Below are positions 45,852 through 57,059 of a DNA stretch of 64,000 nt, in pieces (within the stretch, counting starts at the first letter, position 1; the number at the start of each line of letters is the position of its first letter). Origin of the DNA: Hanleya hanleyi (Eukaryota; Mollusca; Polyplacophora; Lepidopleurida; Hanleyidae). The position numbers and the translations under genes were made by a program. A model generated the notes under the pieces. The model worked only from the letters and a program-made list of their open reading frames with translations. It was not told the origin of the DNA and did no database searches. The DNA lies in the NCBI GenBank assembly GCA_036873755.1, contig JAVTVY010020545.1:17669-81668 (forward strand). The letters are read 5' to 3'.

Positions 45852-47870
45852 AACAAGAGCCCAAGGGGCTTCAATATACGCCCGTATATCTGGAATTATA
45901 TTGGTCCAAATTTCAAGTTTGTTTAATAGCCTTGATTCCAATTGGTAGCTAGCACACCAGAGAAAGGTCTACAATTTTGTGCTTCTGAGAATGTAATATA
46001 TATCACATCTTATACTTGATTCAGTTTTGGGTGACTGTGACCTTGACCTTTGATCGATTGATGTATGGCTCCTCTTTGCCATGCGAGTAAGTATGTGGTA
46101 TGTGCTTTAGAATAGGTTAACCAGAAGACTATTCTGTGAAGTCATGTGACGCAGTCAGTATGTCGGCACCTCTTCCCACTACCCTTATATGTGTTGTAAT
46201 TTTTTCCTGTATATGACGAGATTCTGCTGGTGGACGTTTCGTCCCCGAGGCCCGCCCCCTGTACAGACCTTTTGGTCTTTGATATATGTTGGTACTTGTG
46301 GGAAGTTGATGCTGGGTCGACATCAGGCCTTACAGACTAGTCTTTTGTGTTAAATGCCGTCATTTACATCTGACGACGATACAGCTCACCAATCTCCAAT
46401 GTACGAGTTGTCACAGCGAAACAGCTCACCAATTACCAGTATATGAGTTGTCAGAGCATTTCCATCATAGCTCTCTAGATTTGTATCTAATACCGCTTAT
46501 GCCGGTGCTAGGGGCGGTGTGGTCATATCATTCAAGTTACCACATGAACAGGTACAATAAAAGCGTACCTGAGATACAACACATATCACGAATCGTTAGA
46601 TTCTTGGTATGTGCTTTAGAATAGGTTAACCTCATAGGTCATATAGGACCTATAGGTTAACCACATAGGTCATGTGACACAGTCAGTATGTCGGCACCTC
46701 TTCCCACTACCCTTATATGTGTTGTAATTTTTTCCTGTATATGGCGAGATTCTGCTGGTGGACGTTTCGTCCCCGAGGCCCGCCCCCTGTACAGACCTTT
46801 TGGTCTTTGATATATGTTGGCACTTGTGGGAAGTTGATGCTGGGTCGACATCGGGCCTTTCAGACTAGTCTTTTGTGTTAAATGGCGTCATTTACATCTG
46901 ACGACGATACAGCTCACCAATCTCCAATGTACGAGTTGTCACAGCGAAACAGCTCACCAATTACCAGTATACGAGTTGTCAGAGCATTTCCATCATAGCT
47001 CTAGATGTGTATCTAATACCGCTTATGCCAGTGCTAGGGGCCGTGTGGTCATATCATCCAAGTTGCCACATGAACATGTACAATAAAAGCGTACCTGAGA
47101 TACAACACATATCATGAATCGTTAGATTCTTGGTATGTGCTTTAGAATAGGTTAACCAGAAGACTATTCTGTGAAGTCATGTGACGCAGTCAGTATGTCG
47201 GCACCTCTTCCCACTACCCTTATATGTGTTGTAATACTCAAAGTTTGGTACCAATCCATACCTTGAAACTAGAGTTATCGCATGGACAACAAATGTTAAT
47301 GAATGAATGGATAGAACGCAACATCGCATTGCATGACCTCGTCTTCGACAGGCATACGAAAATGTGACTTGTAATGAATTCCTGATTTTGGGGTCACAGT
47401 GACATTGACTGTGACCTAAATTTTGGTACAGGACACATCGTCTTCCCTCAATGTATCAATGGACACAAAAAAAATCATGATTTTTATAAATCTCATGATT
47501 TTGGGGGTCACAGTGACCTTGACGTTCGGCCTTGACCTACATGTCCCCCTAATGTATCCACTGACACCAAAAAAAAATACTTTTCAAAGATTTCTTGATT
47601 CTGAAGTCACAGTGACCTTGACTATTGACCTTGACCTAAATTTTGGTACATGATAAACCGTCTCCCCATAATTTCTCAATGGACACAAAAATCATGATTT
47701 TTAACAATTTCACAATTTTGGGGTCACAGTGACCTTGACCTTTGACCTTGACCCACATTTTGGTATGTGACACATCGTGTCCCCCTAATGTATCTACTGA
47801 CACAACAAATGTTATTTGTAATAATTTCCTGATTTTGGGGTCAGTGACCTTTGACCTTGACCTATTTTTT
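45852..47870 (+). mobile_element. Pearl/Helentron-like element P6, copy A (interrupted, 3' end lost)
   Basis: It starts AACAAGAGCCCAAGGGGCTT, the same as copy B at 57060. It follows copy B through the 5' unique region and into ~118-bp cores (GTCACAGTGACCTTGACC). It lacks the ~394 bp found at 57219-57612 of copy B and carries a 1.1-kb tandem insertion (about 46091-47236). The array ends at 47870 without the microsatellite and hairpin. Confidence 0.65.
46091..47236. mobile_element. Tandem LTR-like units inserted in P6A
   Basis: The layout is b-L-b'-L'-b. Segment b (about 103 bp) is identical at 46098-46200 and 47132-47234, and the middle copy b' carries an insert. L (46192-46577) and L' (46721-47112) begin TGTTGTA and end TACAACA, and carry an AATAAA about 30 bp from the end. 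The ends extend to a perfect 12-bp inversion ATATGTGTTGTA. This could be a tandem TRIM/solo-LTR array or another tandemly arranged element. A ~64-codon minus ORF is conserved in both L copies. Confidence 0.5.
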
Positions 47871-47872
47871 TT

Positions 47873-48068
47873 GGTGACCAATTCAGAGGAGCTCAAACAG
47901 GTGGCAGGTGTAAGAGTAGCTGGCATAGGATCCAGCATGCCCAATCGACACAATGAAAGAGGCCGGGCCCGAGGCTTCTGGCGCGGTGGTAGACCTTCAA
48001 TCAATGCCCGGAGACACGCCCGCGGACACGCCCGTTATCCCCGGATAGACTACCTCCAAGAGTACTGA
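47873..48068 (+). pseudogene. Arg/Gly-rich ORF tail, possibly a LINE ORF1 remnant
   Basis: Directly after the P6A array a frame reads TNSEELKQVAGVRVAG, then a basic stretch (RGRARGFWRGGRPSINARR) and ends YPRIDYLQEY-stop. The basic tail resembles a nucleic-acid-binding C-terminus. It could belong to ORF1 of the Tx1-like LINE that begins at 49839, but 1.8 kb separates them and no homology is recognised. Confidence 0.25.
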
Positions 48069-49838
48069 ACTGGAACAATGCGTCAGGTGAAAAATACCGT
48101 TCTGTGTTTATATGATTGTTTTCTCCACATTTTCAAATCTACTTAAACTGTAGCAAACAAGTGAAATTTTTATAATTATAATTGGAATGATCAGTGTAAG
48201 ATCAGCACATGTTTGTCAAAATGCTATCCTCTATTTTTCTATATTATAACTTTTCATACGTGTCATACACTTAACAGCGTACAGTAGGCTGATATCGCCT
48301 TAAATATTGGTGTTATAGTCTATATCCGTACAAACATGGACTGATAGTCATCCGCATAAACCCGAGATACGGTCCTGTATTGCTTGTCTCTTTCTAACTT
48401 TTTCTAAGCATTAATCGGTACTCTAATAAATTCGAATTCGCACATGTGCATCTCTGGTCACAGAAGTGTTTGTGTCATACACCACACATGTTCTTAATCA
48501 GTAGGACTAGCTTAAGAGATGGTCCTCCCTTCTAATTTCTTTTCCCCATGTTCCAATGACCCACAGGACCTGTATCTTTATACCCCAATTCCAGACATAT
48601 GTGTTAAAGATAGTTAAATTGCGACTATATCCTCCTAACCTTTTTAGCGTACTAGTAGGAATGTTGGTGATATGACATTGTTGTGATAAACATAGGCGTG
48701 ATAATTGTTGTAGAATGTTGGTATAACACCATAACACCGGTTTAATTGTAGCATTCCGTTTTTTACGCCACCATATACGCATCTTCATGAACTGTTGCGG
48801 CACTATAACTCCACAGTCTTGGCAGGAGATTGTAAGTATCCATATGAGGGCCGCACGCTATTATCTATTATTTGTTTATTAATTATTATAATAGTTTACT
48901 ACATCTATAAATTTCCTCGTGTACAATGGGCTCTCTCCATCTTTGGGAAAAATTACGTTCTTATACCATTTGTGAGATTTTTATTGTAATTTTTTTACCT
49001 GTGTTTTTACACTTATTGTTTACCATTTATTGTCCATAGCAAGACCCCGTGTGATTTTCTCCGAGAAACGAATAATGTTCTCCAATTCAATCACATATCG
49101 CCCATTTGGACGAAAAAGGTCAACACGTTGGCTGAAAAAAAAATTTCAGAACTTTTTCACCATAAACTTTTTTTTTATTGAGATCCCAGTCATTTGTTCA
49201 GTATTTGTTTATTCACAAACGAGAGATACGAACTCTCGAATAATTTTCACGGAGAAACCCTTGAGATACAGGTAAAAAATCTAACCCAGACACAAAGTCA
49301 CTATTTAACTGGTGTAAATATGATGAATATGGATAATTTTCGCTAGTATTCCGTGAAAGGATCACTAAGGTTACATTCTTGATAAGTTTGGCAACTTCAG
49401 AACGAACACAAAAACTCATGCGGTCAACCACGCATCAATGCACCGCCCCTGCAATCTAGGCAAAATAGTATTGCTCAAGAAATAACTTGAATTATAGTGC
49501 AAACCCCGGATTGAATGATCATTTCACCTTGTATATCACTGTAGTGATCGCCACTGTTATACGACATTTTAGCAAAAAAAAAAGTTCAACTTTTACAATC
49601 TTTTACCGCTCAAATGCTCCCAGTGAGCGCCAATTTACCATCAATTTATACCCCCCTCTCAGACTCTCCCCCTAAGCCCCCCCAAACTTCACATCTTGTC
49701 TACGCCCTTGCATAGTTAGTTTAGGAAGCCAATATAGCACTTGCAAATTCAGCAATTTGACCATTAAAAACAACTCTGCCACCACAGTAATCAAAATAAA
49801 AATAACTTTTCACAATATCTAAAACCCAATTCAGTGAT
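48069..49838. other. Unassigned sequence upstream of the Tx1-like LINE
   Basis: No supported gene. A minus ORF at 48507-48803 lacks splice or family signals. GAGAAAC/GTTTCTC-like motifs around 49060 and 49250 are minor. It may include the 5' region of the LINE. Confidence 0.3.
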
Positions 49839-50790
49839 GTGACGTTTCTGTCAATGAATGTCAGAGGGCTCCATTCGGATAAACATAAACGTACAGACCT
49901 GTTCAGCTGGTTAACAAAGAAAATGTGCTCGATTATTTGCCTACAAGAGACACATGGCTCAAAAGAAACAGAAGTTACATGGAATGACGAGCTAGGAAAT
50001 AATTATCTCCCGTTTTACAGCCATGGAACAACCCAAAGTACAGGTGTAATGATTATTGTTAAAGCCAATATTGATGTAGTGGTCAATAAAACTAAAATAG
50101 ACGAAAAAGGCCGATATATACTAGCAGATATTACCATTAACGACACCAGGCTAACTCTCGCGAATATATATGGACCGAATGATGATAACCCTTCCTTTTA
50201 CACGTCCCTATTCAAAAATATATCCGACTTGGATAACGGAACACTAATATGCTGTGGTGATTGGAACTTTGTACAAGATTTCACTCTTGACACAGACAAC
50301 TACATCACCAGAAATAATCAAAAAGCAAGACTTAATGTGCTCGAGTATAAACAAGAACTTGGCCTAGTCGATATTTGGCGGAATGAAAATCCACAAAAAA
50401 GAAGATTTACCTGGTGAAAAATGACAAAAACTGGAATCAAGCAAAGTAGATTGGATTATTTTTTAATATCTGACGACATCCTGGCATTGAGGGCAACGTC
50501 AGATATAGGAATTGCATATAAATCAGACCACTCCTTTATAACCCTAACCTGCTCTTTCAAACTTCCTGACCGTGGTCCAGGTTATTGGAAATTCAATGTT
50601 ACCCTGTTACAAGATGCTCAGTATGTGCAACTCGTAAGAGAAACGATTAGAGATACCATAAATCAATGCCATATCGAAGGTGATCAAAATGACCCTACTA
50701 CTGTCTCTCTCAATATCAACGATCAAGCTTTTTTTGAGTTCTTAAAAAACAGATTGAGAAGTATCACAATTCCGTACTCTGTAATAAAAA
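49839..50790 (+). pseudogene. Tx1-like LINE segment 1: APE endonuclease
   Basis: Motifs: MNVRGL, ICLQETHGSKE (catalytic E), NIYGPNDD, CCGDWNFVQ (GDFN-type), RRFTW, then after a TGA (50415-50417) SRLDYFLIS and SDHSFI. The TGA follows FTW directly. The segment ends in RSITIPYSVIK at an A-run where P3 inserted. Endonuclease of this type nicks target DNA for target-primed reverse transcription. The first in-frame ATG is at 49854. Confidence 0.85.
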
Positions 50791-52244
50791 ATAGCCCATG
50801 GGCTTCAATACCCCTCGGCTATCAGTTATTGTCTACACCCAGCAATCATGCATTGTATAACATCATCAGTGTATTTTTAGAACTAGATAACAAAAATGTG
50901 ATCTAGTAGGATTGACTGTAGTTCAGCTTTTGCCAAGGCCGGAGGTTCTGGTAGAGCATGACCGAATTCTTAGCGCTAAATATACTCTTTATAATCCAAT
51001 CAAGTAATTTTATCTTGGAAATATAGATCAAGGTCAGTCATCTTCAAAAATTTTCAAGTCAATTCTAATCGCATAGGGAACATGAATTTGGAGATCTTAA
51101 ACTTAACATATAGAATTTGACCTTTTAAAAATAGGTCAAGGTCAGTGATATTCTTCATTAGTCTTCAGGTCCAGCCGTAGGTGATATAAATTTGTACAAT
51201 GTAGATGTAATCTTTCATAGAATATTGTACTAAATAGAATCTGACTTGGATAAAATAGGTCAAGGATAAAATAGGTCAAGGTCAGCCATCTTCAGCATAC
51301 GTTTGGAGCATCACCAGATGTACACATGGTATTAACTTGAAAAGCCTAGCTATATTCTTCATGTTAGACCATAATAAACAGTATATGACCTATAAAAATA
51401 GGTCAAGGTCAGTCAAATGGGATAGGCTTCTAGTCAGTCACAAGTTGCATGAGTAATATGAATTTGGAGACCCCAGCTTCAATCCTTCCAAAAACATAGC
51501 AAATACTAAAATTTGACCTTGATAAAATAGGTCAAGGTCAGTCATCTTCAGTACACCTCTGGTCCTTCACTAGGTGTATACATAGTATCAATTTGGAAAC
51601 CCTGGATATATTTCTTCATGTTAGACCTTAATAAACCGTATATGACCTTGAAAAAATAGGTCAAGGTCAGTGAAGTGGGATAGGCTTCTAGCCAATCACC
51701 AGTTACATAAGTAATATGAATTTGGAGACCCTAGCTTCAATCCTTAAAAAAATATAGCAAATACTATAATTTGACCTTGATAAAATAGGTCAAGGTCAGT
51801 CATCTCCAGTACACCTCTGGACCTTCGCCAGATGTATACATAGTATTAATTTGGAAAGCCTAGCCTTATTTCTTCATCTTATATCACAATAAACAGTATA
51901 TGACCTATAAAAAATAGGTCAAGGTCAGTCAACTGGGATAGACTTCTAGTCAATCACGAGTTGTATATATAATATGAATTTGGAGACCCTAGCTTCAATC
52001 CTTCAAAAAATATAGCAAATACTAGAATTTGACCTTGATAAAATAGGTCAAGGTCAGTCATTTTTAATAGGCTTCTGACCCTTCACCCAATACATATGTG
52101 GTATCAATTCACAATGCCTGGCTATAATTCTTCTTGAGATATCGTGTTCACAAGAAAGATGGACAGACAGACAGACAGACAGACAGACGGACAGACGACG
52201 CTGACGACGACAATACCCTTCGGGCAAAATTTGCCCGAGGGGTA
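50791..52244 (+). mobile_element. Pearl/Helentron-like element P3 inserted in the LINE
   Basis: The 5' end is AGCCCATGGGCTTCAATA then CCCCTCGG. The core units are ~130 bp, about 8-9 copies, each with AATAGGTCAAGGTCAGT (for example 51133, 51397, 51526, 51657, 51785, 51912, 52043). A GACA microsatellite (52161-52195) follows. The hairpin is CGGGCAAAATTTGCCCG and the end is AGGGGTA. The 5' CCCCTCGG is the inverse of the 3' CCGAGGGG. It lies between A-runs, and its removal rejoins VIK-KKKD in the LINE frame. Confidence 0.75.
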
Positions 52245-52709
52245 AAAAGAAAAAGGATATCAAGAGAGAAGACGATTTAGAAAAAGAAATCTTGGTGATA
52301 GAAAATGAACTGTCAGAAAATTCAATAGGTCAAACCGCTTTCGAAAACAAAAGGGTACACTTAGCTGAGAAATTGCAGGAATTAGAACAAATAAGACACA
52401 AAAAAGTGGAGAGTATGATAATGAGATCTAAGGTCAATTGGTACGAAAAAGGCGAGAAAAACTCAAAATATTTTTGCAGTTTAGAGAAGAGGAATTATAC
52501 TAAGAAAACGCTAACTGAGATTGAGAAAGCTGACGGCACAATAATTAGTGACTGTAATCCAATTTTGGAAGAATTAAAAAGGTTCTATCATTCGCTATAT
52601 ATGGAAAATAAAGAAAATCGAAATAACCAGGACGAAATTCACTTTCTCGATCATAATGTAACACTTAGCCAAAGTAACAGAGACACATGTGAAAATACAA
52701 TTAACTTAA
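52245..52709 (+). pseudogene. Tx1-like LINE segment 2: EN-RT linker
   Basis: The frame reads DIKREDDLEKEILVIENEL ... KVNWYEKGEKNSKYFCSLEK ... EELKRFYHSLY ... NTINL. The WYEKGEKNSKYF block is typical of the L1/Tx1 region before RT. It ends at TTAA 52706-52709, and the joined frame continues TECEEALSNM at 53540. Confidence 0.8.
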
Positions 52710-53535
52710 AGGAGTACTTACCTTATTTTTAAGTTTGACTGTATTTATCAGCAATTGTATTTGAAAACTTATTATATAAAACTTATGTCGAAAGAATGCG
52801 AAGTAAAAGAAATATCGAATATTTTGTTGCTCGCCACAGCATGCACTGGGCGCCGCCATTGTCCCACTGCGTGACGTTTTTAGATGAGCGGAAGTGAATG
52901 TATACTCATCTAAAAACGTCACAACGTCATGGAGATTTAAGGTCGATCGTGTTGGTCATGCCAACAATTCGCACGAGAAGGAACCTAGAAAATCCACTGA
53001 CGTTCCAGTTGATTTTAACAGTTCCAGCGTAATCATGAAAATGTTTAACAATTTAGAAGCATCGTCGTTCAACTCAAATCCCTAACAGGACGCTCTTTTA
53101 GTTCATCGCTCAGCTTCAAATTTTGACCAAACTGAATCGGGCAAGTCTCAGTTGAAAAACCTGCAGAAGAAATTCTTCAATTGGCGAATATAACTTAAAC
53201 CACTTTCCTTTTTGGAATTACCCTCGTGGGATTTGCCGCACCAGTTTTTTCCTCGAATTAAAACTCGGACCCAGAGTAAATCAAATGTCCAATGTTGGAA
53301 CGTTCCTGGATCAAGCGTTAGCCGTGGCGTTGTCCTGAATGGTGACGTCATCAGTTACGTCATCCTACAGGCAACATGGCGGCACCACGTCGACTTAAAA
53401 GCAGAAACATGACTTCACAAATTGTGATAAAAATAATAGTTTATCGCCCTCAACGACCGTGAAATAGTAAGTTATATTTCTTTAACAGTCTAACCTTTGT
53501 AATGAGAACCTATATAACATAAAGTAAGTACTCCT
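52710..53535. mobile_element. TTAA-flanked element (826 bp) inserted in the LINE ORF
   Basis: TTAA lies at 52706-52709 and 53536-53539. The inverted ends are AGGAGTACTTACCTTAT and AGGAGTACTTACTTTAT. Removing the insert plus one TTAA restores the LINE frame exactly (NTINL-TECEEAL). An internal palindrome (GTGACGTTTTTAGATGAG and its inverse) lies at about 52872-52922. It is probably Kolobok or piggyBac-mobilised. No transposase is recognised. Confidence 0.85.
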
Positions 53536-53539
53536 TTAA

Positions 53540-55261
53540 CAGAATGTGAAGAGGCACTTTCAAATATGAAAAATGGTCAAACACCTGGCTCAGATGGCTT
53601 TCCCTGCGAATTTTATAAATTTTTCTGGGCAGAAATTGGACCTTTCCTTCTTCGATCTGCCAACCATGCTTTCACAGTAGGATCGCTTTCAACATTTCAA
53701 CAACAGGGTGTCATAACCTGCCTACCAAAAGATGGAAAAAACAGAAAACTATTGAAAAACTGGAGGCCGATATCCCTACTAAATGTGGATTATAAAATAA
53801 TTTGAAATTGCATTGCCAATAAGATAAGAAAGGTCCTACCATCAATTATTAGTGATACACAAAAGGGGTTCATGAAGGCAAGATATATTGGCGAAGTAAC
53901 CAGATTAATTTCTGACCTCATGACCTACGCAGACGACCACCAGATTCCAGGTTTATTATTTCTCATTGACTTTGAAAAGGCCTTTGATTCTGTTTCTTGG
54001 CAGTTCATAGAAAAAACATTAGTTTCATTTAATTTTGGACACAATTTGATCAGGTGGATAAAAATATTTCAAGAAAAATCTAAAAGCTGTGTAATAAATA
54101 ATGGATTTATGTCGAACTTCTTCGAGCTCGGTAAAGGATGTAGGCAGGGCGATCCCATCTCGCCATACTTGTTCATCATGGTAGCGGAAATCTTGTCCAT
54201 TGCTGTAAAACGGGAGAAAAATATAAAGGGAATAAAAATAGAGAATTCTGTAATAAAAATTCAGCAATATGCTGATGACACGACTCTTCTTCTAGATGGC
54301 TCTAGGAAGTCTCTCGCGGCAGCCATGGGTCTCTTGGATAGTTTTGCCAGCTGCTCGGGTCTTCGATTGAATGTGGAAAAGTCCAGAGCTGTCTGGTTTG
54401 GCAGTGCAAAAGGAAATACAGTAAAACTCTGTCCTCACTATAGAATAAATTGGGATCCGGGGGGATTTAAATTATTAGGGGTATGGTTCTACGATGATCA
54501 TGAAAAACTAATGGAGAACTTCGGAGAAAAAATGTCAAAAATACAAAAACTTTTAGGAAGTTGGTCTAAACAAGATATAACACCCAATAGGTAAAATAAC
54601 TATAATTAAAACCTTTGTCCTACCCCTTTTGATTCATTTATTCTCTGTTCTACCGAATCCGCCTATATCATTTTTCAAAGAAATAAACACCATTCTGTAT
54701 AAATTCATATGGGGAGGGGGAGCGGACAAAGTGAAGAGAAAAACACTAATATGTGAAATCGATGAGGGGGGACTCAATATGATAGACCTACATACGTTTG
54801 CTAAGTATATGAAAATTAAATGGATTAAGAGATTGTCTGAAAACTCCACGTTCTACTCGGCGCTAATGGAAGAAATTCTAAAACCTACTGGAAAAGACAC
54901 CTGGAGATTAGGTCCTGATGGATTACATGAAATAATCGGACATGTTAATAACCCCTTTTGGAGTGATGTTCTCTCAGCTTGGCTGGAATTGATACAACAT
55001 GATAGGTTACAAGCTGAGAGAATAGATGACATGCTGTATGATTTTTGCCCATTCTCGGAATGAAAAACAATTAGCCAGTGGCATATGAGTGGTGTAAAAC
55101 AAATCAGTGATTTAATTGGGAAACATGGATCATTTTTGACGTTTGAAAACTTTGCTCAAAAATATGATATTGACAAGAAAGATTTTCTGTTGTATTACGC
55201 AATTATTCGTAACATTCCAAGTGACACAAAGAAATGGTTAATACGAAGCTGTGCATCAAAA
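53540..55261 (+). pseudogene. Tx1-like LINE segment 3: reverse transcriptase
   Basis: RT blocks: NGQTPGSDGFPCEFYKFFW, WRPISLLNVDYKII, QKGFMKARYIG, LLFLIDFEKAFDSVSW, GCRQGDPISPYLFI and QYADDTTLLLDG (catalytic YADD, codons 54268-54279). Lesions: TGA at 53803-53805 (after DYKII), a +1 shift near 54587 (after DITP), and TGA at 55061-55063 (after CPFSE). It continues through WGGGADKVKRKTLICE and IGKHGSFLTFENFAQKYD to P4. Confidence 0.9.
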
Positions 55262-56434
55262 AACCCCTCGGCTCTGGGTACATTCATAATGTATTCAGTT
55301 TGAACCAAGATGTCAGGAACACCAAGCAGTCACAAATATACAGATTATCAAAAATTTTGCAATTAGAAATGGCCCCTAAGATTTCCGTCCAATCAGAGAA
55401 ACCGGTATTCATTACATAAGTTTCTTGATGCATCAATGATGTATACCATTGTCCAAATTTTACATCGAGCATTTGAACGGTATCAGAGATAGAGATCATT
55501 AATGATTTCGCATAAATTAAAGATGGCCGCCCATCCTTCCCGCCACTCAGAGGAACTGATGTGGTTATTCATTGAAAGTCTCTTGATGCTGTATACCAAG
55601 TTTCGTATAGAACACTGAAATGGTATCAGAGATATACATCATTAAAGATTTTGCATAAATTAAAGATGGCCACCAAGGTTTCCGCTCAATCAGAGAAACC
55701 AGAACTGTCATTTGTCGCAAGTCTCTTGATGCATCGATGATGTATACCAGATATTACATCGAGCACTTGAACGGTATCAGAGAACGAGATCATTAACGAT
55801 TTTGCATAAATTAAAGATGGCCGCCCATCCTTCCCCCCACTCAGAGGAACTGATGTGGTTATTCATTGCAAGTCAGTTGATACATCGATGCTGTATACCA
55901 AGTTTGGTATAGAACACTTAAATTGGATCAGAGATATATATCATTAAAGTTTTTGCATAAATTAAAGATGGCCGCCAAGGTTTTCGGTCAATCAGGTCCT
56001 GATTCAAAGTATCTGGATGTATCGATGATGTATACCAACTTTCATATAAAACAACTGAATGGTAACAGAGATATGTATCATTATCGATTTCGCATAAATT
56101 AAAGATGGCCTCCAGGATTTCCAGCTAATCAAAAAAGCCGGTTTGGTAATTCATTGAAAGTTGCTTGATGTATCGATGATGTATACCAACTTTCGTATTG
56201 AACAGTTGAATGGTTTCCGAGATATGGATCATTATCCATTTCGCATAAAATTAAAGATGGCCGCCGAAGTTTTCACCCCATCAGGTCCCAATTCAATAGG
56301 CTTCTGGTCCTTGACTAGGTAAATAAGCATACCAAATTTGGAATTCTTCGGTGGAACCGTTCTCCGGCTATCTCGCTCACGTACGGACGTACAAGACGAC
56401 GACAATACCCCATGGCCAAAATTGGCCGAGGGGT
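55262..56434 (+). mobile_element. Pearl/Helentron-like element P4 inserted in the LINE
   Basis: The 5' end is ACCCCTCGGCTCTGGG after an A-run. Six core units of ~137-151 bp are marked by GCATAAATTAAAGATGGCC (55509, 55653, 55804, 55955, 56092, 56243). A short ACGG-like stretch and GACGACGACAATACC follow. The hairpin is TGGCCAAAATTGGCC and the end is GAGGGGTA. The 5' CCCCTCGGC is the inverse of the 3' GCCGAGGGG. Removing it rejoins SCASK-TKGNH in the LINE frame. Confidence 0.75.
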
Positions 56435-57059
56435 AAAAACGAAAGGTAATCATAAAATACAGCAGCCTAACCGTGTGTTTACTAAAATTACAAATCAAAT
56501 ATGTCTGAAATTTGTTTATAAGCACCTCTTCGAAGTAATAAAAGTGAAACCGACGGAAATAGAACAGAAATGGAACCTGGAACTGGATATTCAGCACCAA
56601 GACTGGGCTAAAATATACAGCAACGCATTCGAAATCACACCAGATTCTAGCTTACAGTATTTTCAATTCCAAATAACACATAGGATCATTGTCACGAATA
56701 AGACGTTGAGGCTATGGGGGAAATCCGATTCAGACGAATGTAGTTTTTGTGGTAAAGAAACTGAAACAGTTCTTCACTTGTTCTGGCTCTGTGAATGTGT
56801 TCATAGAGTATGGGAAGAGGTGCAGGACTGGTTTCAGGATCTCCATATTGTGTCTACTGCACTGTCAAGTCAACAGATCATACTGAGTACACCACAGGAC
56901 GGTGTCCTGCTAAAACATCTGATATTACTTGTGAAAAAACATATACATAACTGCAGATACTGGGGACTCAATCCATCGTTCGATAAAGCATGGCAATATA
57001 TATATATAAAATTAGAGATATTGAGTGCAAGACTTCGGGAAATCGGGAAGACTTCGTTA
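56435..57059 (+). pseudogene. Tx1-like LINE segment 4: C-terminal Cys/His region
   Basis: The frame runs from TKGNHKIQQPNR through FQFQITHRIIVTNKTLRLW to CSFCGKETETVLHLFWLCE, a CxxC...H...C cluster usual near the end of L1/Tx1 ORF2. It ends in LREIGKTSL where P6 begins. The apparent ORF end at 57134 (KSPRGFNIRP...) is therefore P6 sequence, not LINE. Confidence 0.75.

Larger units (their letters stand above)
49839..57059 (+). mobile_element. L1/Tx1-type LINE split by insertions
   Basis: One ORF2-like sequence is distributed over 49839-50790, 52245-52709, 53540-55261 and 56435-57059, about 3.76 kb in total, the size of an L1/Tx1 ORF2. The order is APE endonuclease, linker, reverse transcriptase and a C-terminal Cys/His cluster. 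It is interrupted by P3, a TTAA element, P4 and finally P6. The junctions can be rejoined in frame. It also has three TGA stops and one frameshift (about 54587). It is antisense to the host gene. Confidence 0.85.

Noticed and set aside
46129..46851. Conserved ~64-codon minus ORFs in the L units as a gene
   Set aside because: The two copies are recent duplicates, so conservation is expected without selection. No motif or family is recognised.
46192..47112. Hammerhead ribozyme in the tandem L units (GGACGAAACGTCC on minus; CTGACGA with GAAAC on plus)
   Set aside because: On the minus strand no CTGANGA core precedes the GAAA. On the plus strand the bases flanking the core cannot form helix II. 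The core elements are coincidental.
48507..48803. 98-codon minus ORF
   Set aside because: No splice signals in phase, no motif and no repeat support. The length is within chance for AT-rich DNA.
54025..54267. Minus ORFs antisense to LINE reverse transcriptase segments
   Set aside because: They are shadows of the RT frame on the opposite strand.
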